This document shows positions 62,915 through 64,000 of a stretch of DNA of 64,000 nucleotides, one piece after another. Source of the DNA: Lysinibacillus sp. OF-1 (GTDB lineage: Bacteria; Bacillota; Bacilli; Bacillales_A; Planococcaceae); assembly GCF_028356935.1 (NCBI RefSeq), contig NZ_CP102798.1, forward strand, positions 2,046,001 to 2,110,000, read 5' to 3'. Below the pieces are notes generated by a model. That model was not told the origin of the DNA. It was given only the letters and a program-made list of their open reading frames with translations, and made no database searches. A program made the translations under genes and the position numbers. Numbering within the stretch: position 1 is the first letter of the stretch; each line of letters begins with the position of its first letter.

Positions 62915-63274
62915 ATGAAAAAATGGCTTTTTCCATTGGTCATCGTAGTCATTCTAGTAGCGGCCTGTCAAAGCCCTGAGCAAGAGGTGCACTATATTGC
63001 CAAAAGTGAGCATTGGAAAGCGATCTATCACAGTAATGGTGATGAGGGTTTACGCTTATTTTATCTAGGGAATCATGATGATCTAGGACCCTTAGAAATC
63101 ACGATTGAGGGGACAAAAGAATCCCAAAGTTTAAGCGATGTTCAGTTAAATAAAGATGGCTATTATTCCTTCACAAAGAAAGAAAGTGAGAAAATTTTTA
63201 AACGAGAGACAAAGCCAATGGTTCATGTGCAATGGCAATCTGATAGCGAGACTTTAGAAGTGAAAAATCATTAG
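62915..63274 (+). CDS. Small lipoprotein
   Basis: The 119-residue product has a lipoprotein signal (MKKWLFPLVIVVILVAACQ, lipobox VAAC) and a short extracellular domain (GDEGLRLFYLGNHDDLGPLE). TTAGGAGGAATGTTCA precedes the ATG. It is probably in one operon with the genes on both sides. Confidence 0.7.
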   Translation: MKKWLFPLVIVVILVAACQSPEQEVHYIAKSEHWKAIYHSNGDEGLRLFYLGNHDDLGPLEITIEGTKESQSLSDVQLNKDGYYSFTKKESEKIFKRETKPMVHVQWQSDSETLEVKNH

Positions 63275-63288
63275 GAGATAATAAAAAT

Positions 63289-63519
63289 ATGCGAATTGAA
63301 CAACGCGAGGATGTAGTCATCATAAATGGATTGGAGATTAGTGGATCTATTCAAAAAAACAAAAAATGCACCACATGCCAAAGTCAGATTATTTATGATG
63401 ACACGTTCGATAGTTATTTTTGTGCAAGCTGTAATGAGTGGCTTGAGGAGGCATGTGAAGATCCGCATTGCACCTACTGCGTCCAACGACCAGACTCCCC
63501 ATTGTCAGACAATCGCTAA
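63289..63519 (+). CDS. Small multi-Cys zinc-binding protein
   Basis: The 76-residue product carries CTTCQSQI, CASCNEW, and CEDPHCTYC, eight cysteines forming two likely zinc sites. TTAGGAGATAATAAAAAT precedes the ATG, 14 bases after the lipoprotein gene. The function is unknown. Confidence 0.65.
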   Translation: MRIEQREDVVIINGLEISGSIQKNKKCTTCQSQIIYDDTFDSYFCASCNEWLEEACEDPHCTYCVQRPDSPLSDNR

Positions 63520-63589
63520 ATTTTTTTATTTTCATGTTTGACAAAAAATCCATGATTCGTTATAGTAATTAACAATTTCATACAAAAAT

Positions 63590-63838
63590 GAAATAAGCAA
63601 TGATAAGGATAAGAGATTCGATTAACCATTTTCAGAGAGGGAAGTACTGGCTGCAAGCTTCCTAATGTTGTGATCCCATCTTACTACCTTGGAGCTGTGC
63701 TTGGAAACTTGCACCGTCTTTTGCTACGTTACAGCAAAGTCAATGAGCCACTAGCACATAAACTAGTGGGAATTTGGGTGGAACCACGGGTAATAACACA
63801 TACTCGTCCCTTCTTAGGGGCGGTTATGTGTTTTTTTT
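63590..63838 (+). promoter_or_regulatory. T-box riboswitch leader
   Basis: Stem I is closed by AAGGATAAG with CTTACTACCTT. It contains AGAGAGGGAAG and the terminal GGCTGCAAG, whose flanks GGAAG and CTTCC pair. The T-box sequence GGGTGGAACCACGGG is at 63776-63790 and the competing terminator AACACATA...TATGTGTT with T-run at 63794-63838. Uncharged tRNA binding should allow read-through into a gene beyond the window, typically a tRNA synthetase or amino-acid gene. The specifier cannot be fixed by eye; ATC within GTGATCCCAT is one candidate. Confidence 0.85.
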
Positions 63839-63927
63839 ATTTTGATTCAGCAAATATCTTTTGTATCGAAAGCATAGCGGCAGATATAGAAGGCCCTTTC
63901 CGAAGGGGAACGGAATCAAGATAAAAG

Positions 63928-64000
63928 CCTCTGGCGGATGTCCTAGATTTTGAAGAGTAGCTTTTCGAGCTTGCTTGAAAAAAATCAGGACACAATTACC
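63928..64000. repeat. Palindromic repeat cut by window end
   Basis: TGTCCTAGATTTT (63940) and AAAATCAGGACA (63981) are inverted around AGTAGCTTTTCGAGCTTGCT. The outer CTCTGG... and ...TTACC suggest that the palindrome continues beyond base 64000. It resembles dispersed intergenic repeats. Confidence 0.45.

Noticed and set aside
1..64000. CRISPR array or tRNA/rRNA genes
   Set aside because: I looked for regularly spaced direct repeats and for tRNA T-loop sequences such as GGTTCGAATCC and found none. Short tandem signals near 4950-5730 and 41,478-41,566 do not have CRISPR spacing.

Overview
The window looks like a chromosomal segment of a low-GC, endospore-forming member of the Bacillales, most likely Lysinibacillus or a close relative. 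The support is an ETX/MTX2-type insecticidal pore-former gene, a tricistronic spore-germination (gerA-type) operon, a YpjP-family gene, a bacilliredoxin, an FusB-like EF-G-binding protein, Zur and Fur boxes of Bacillus type, a T-box leader, and strong AGGAGG ribosome sites throughout. The genus is inferred, not proven. No rRNA, tRNA or CRISPR array was seen.

Layout. 1-4.6 kb: end of a DUF4256 gene, small hypothetical proteins, a lipoprotein/membrane-protein pair, IS3 debris. 4.7-6.2 kb: hicA and hicB separated by a tandem series of decayed hicB-headed small ORFs. 6.4-11.1 kb: decayed genes, a frameshifted IS110 element, a palindrome-rich stretch, a TatD-like gene, the C-terminal scrap of a possible polymorphic toxin with a following possible immunity gene, and a shrunken IS3 element that still has both ends. 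11.2-12.5 kb: bacilliredoxin plus methyltransferase. 13.7-15.5 kb: NERD-UvrD helicase. 15.8-17.0 kb: an unassigned structured RNA followed by an AbiEii-like gene that has lost its catalytic residues. 17.4-19.5 kb: a Fur-controlled AraC regulator fused in frame to a siderophore-binding lipoprotein. 19.7-24.8 kb: a toxin island with duplicated leader DNA, direct repeats around an MTX2-like toxin gene, and a Fic protein with an altered active site. 25.5-30.8 kb: a two-component system, a chemoreceptor and an EAL phosphodiesterase. 31.4-38.7 kb: a zinc-starvation region with Zur boxes, a frameshifted ribosomal L33 gene, a decayed COG0523 (zagA-like) gene and an intact opine-metallophore transport operon (cntABCDF-E order) without biosynthesis genes. 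39-48.8 kb: ypjP, a membrane NERD protein, a secreted protein with a partner, a hydrolase, a TetR regulator and small proteins.

49.1-57.5 kb: a gerA-type operon whose B gene is split by a 4,905-bp ISL3-family element. The element carries a metal-resistance module (HMA chaperone, P1B ATPase, ArsR/SmtB repressor and a 49-residue metallothionein that starts with GTG). The 8-bp target duplication is intact, and joining the two flanks restores a 363-codon gerB frame. 57.5-64 kb: EF-G-binding protein, methyltransferase, MarR/DUF3147 pair, acetyltransferase, a run of small membrane and secreted proteins, and a T-box leader whose gene lies beyond the window.

The main themes are metal homeostasis (Fur, Zur and ArsR-type control in three places), mobile DNA that has broken or moved genes, and several enzymes with a conserved framework but an altered catalytic residue (TatD, Fic, AbiEii-like, P1B ATPase).
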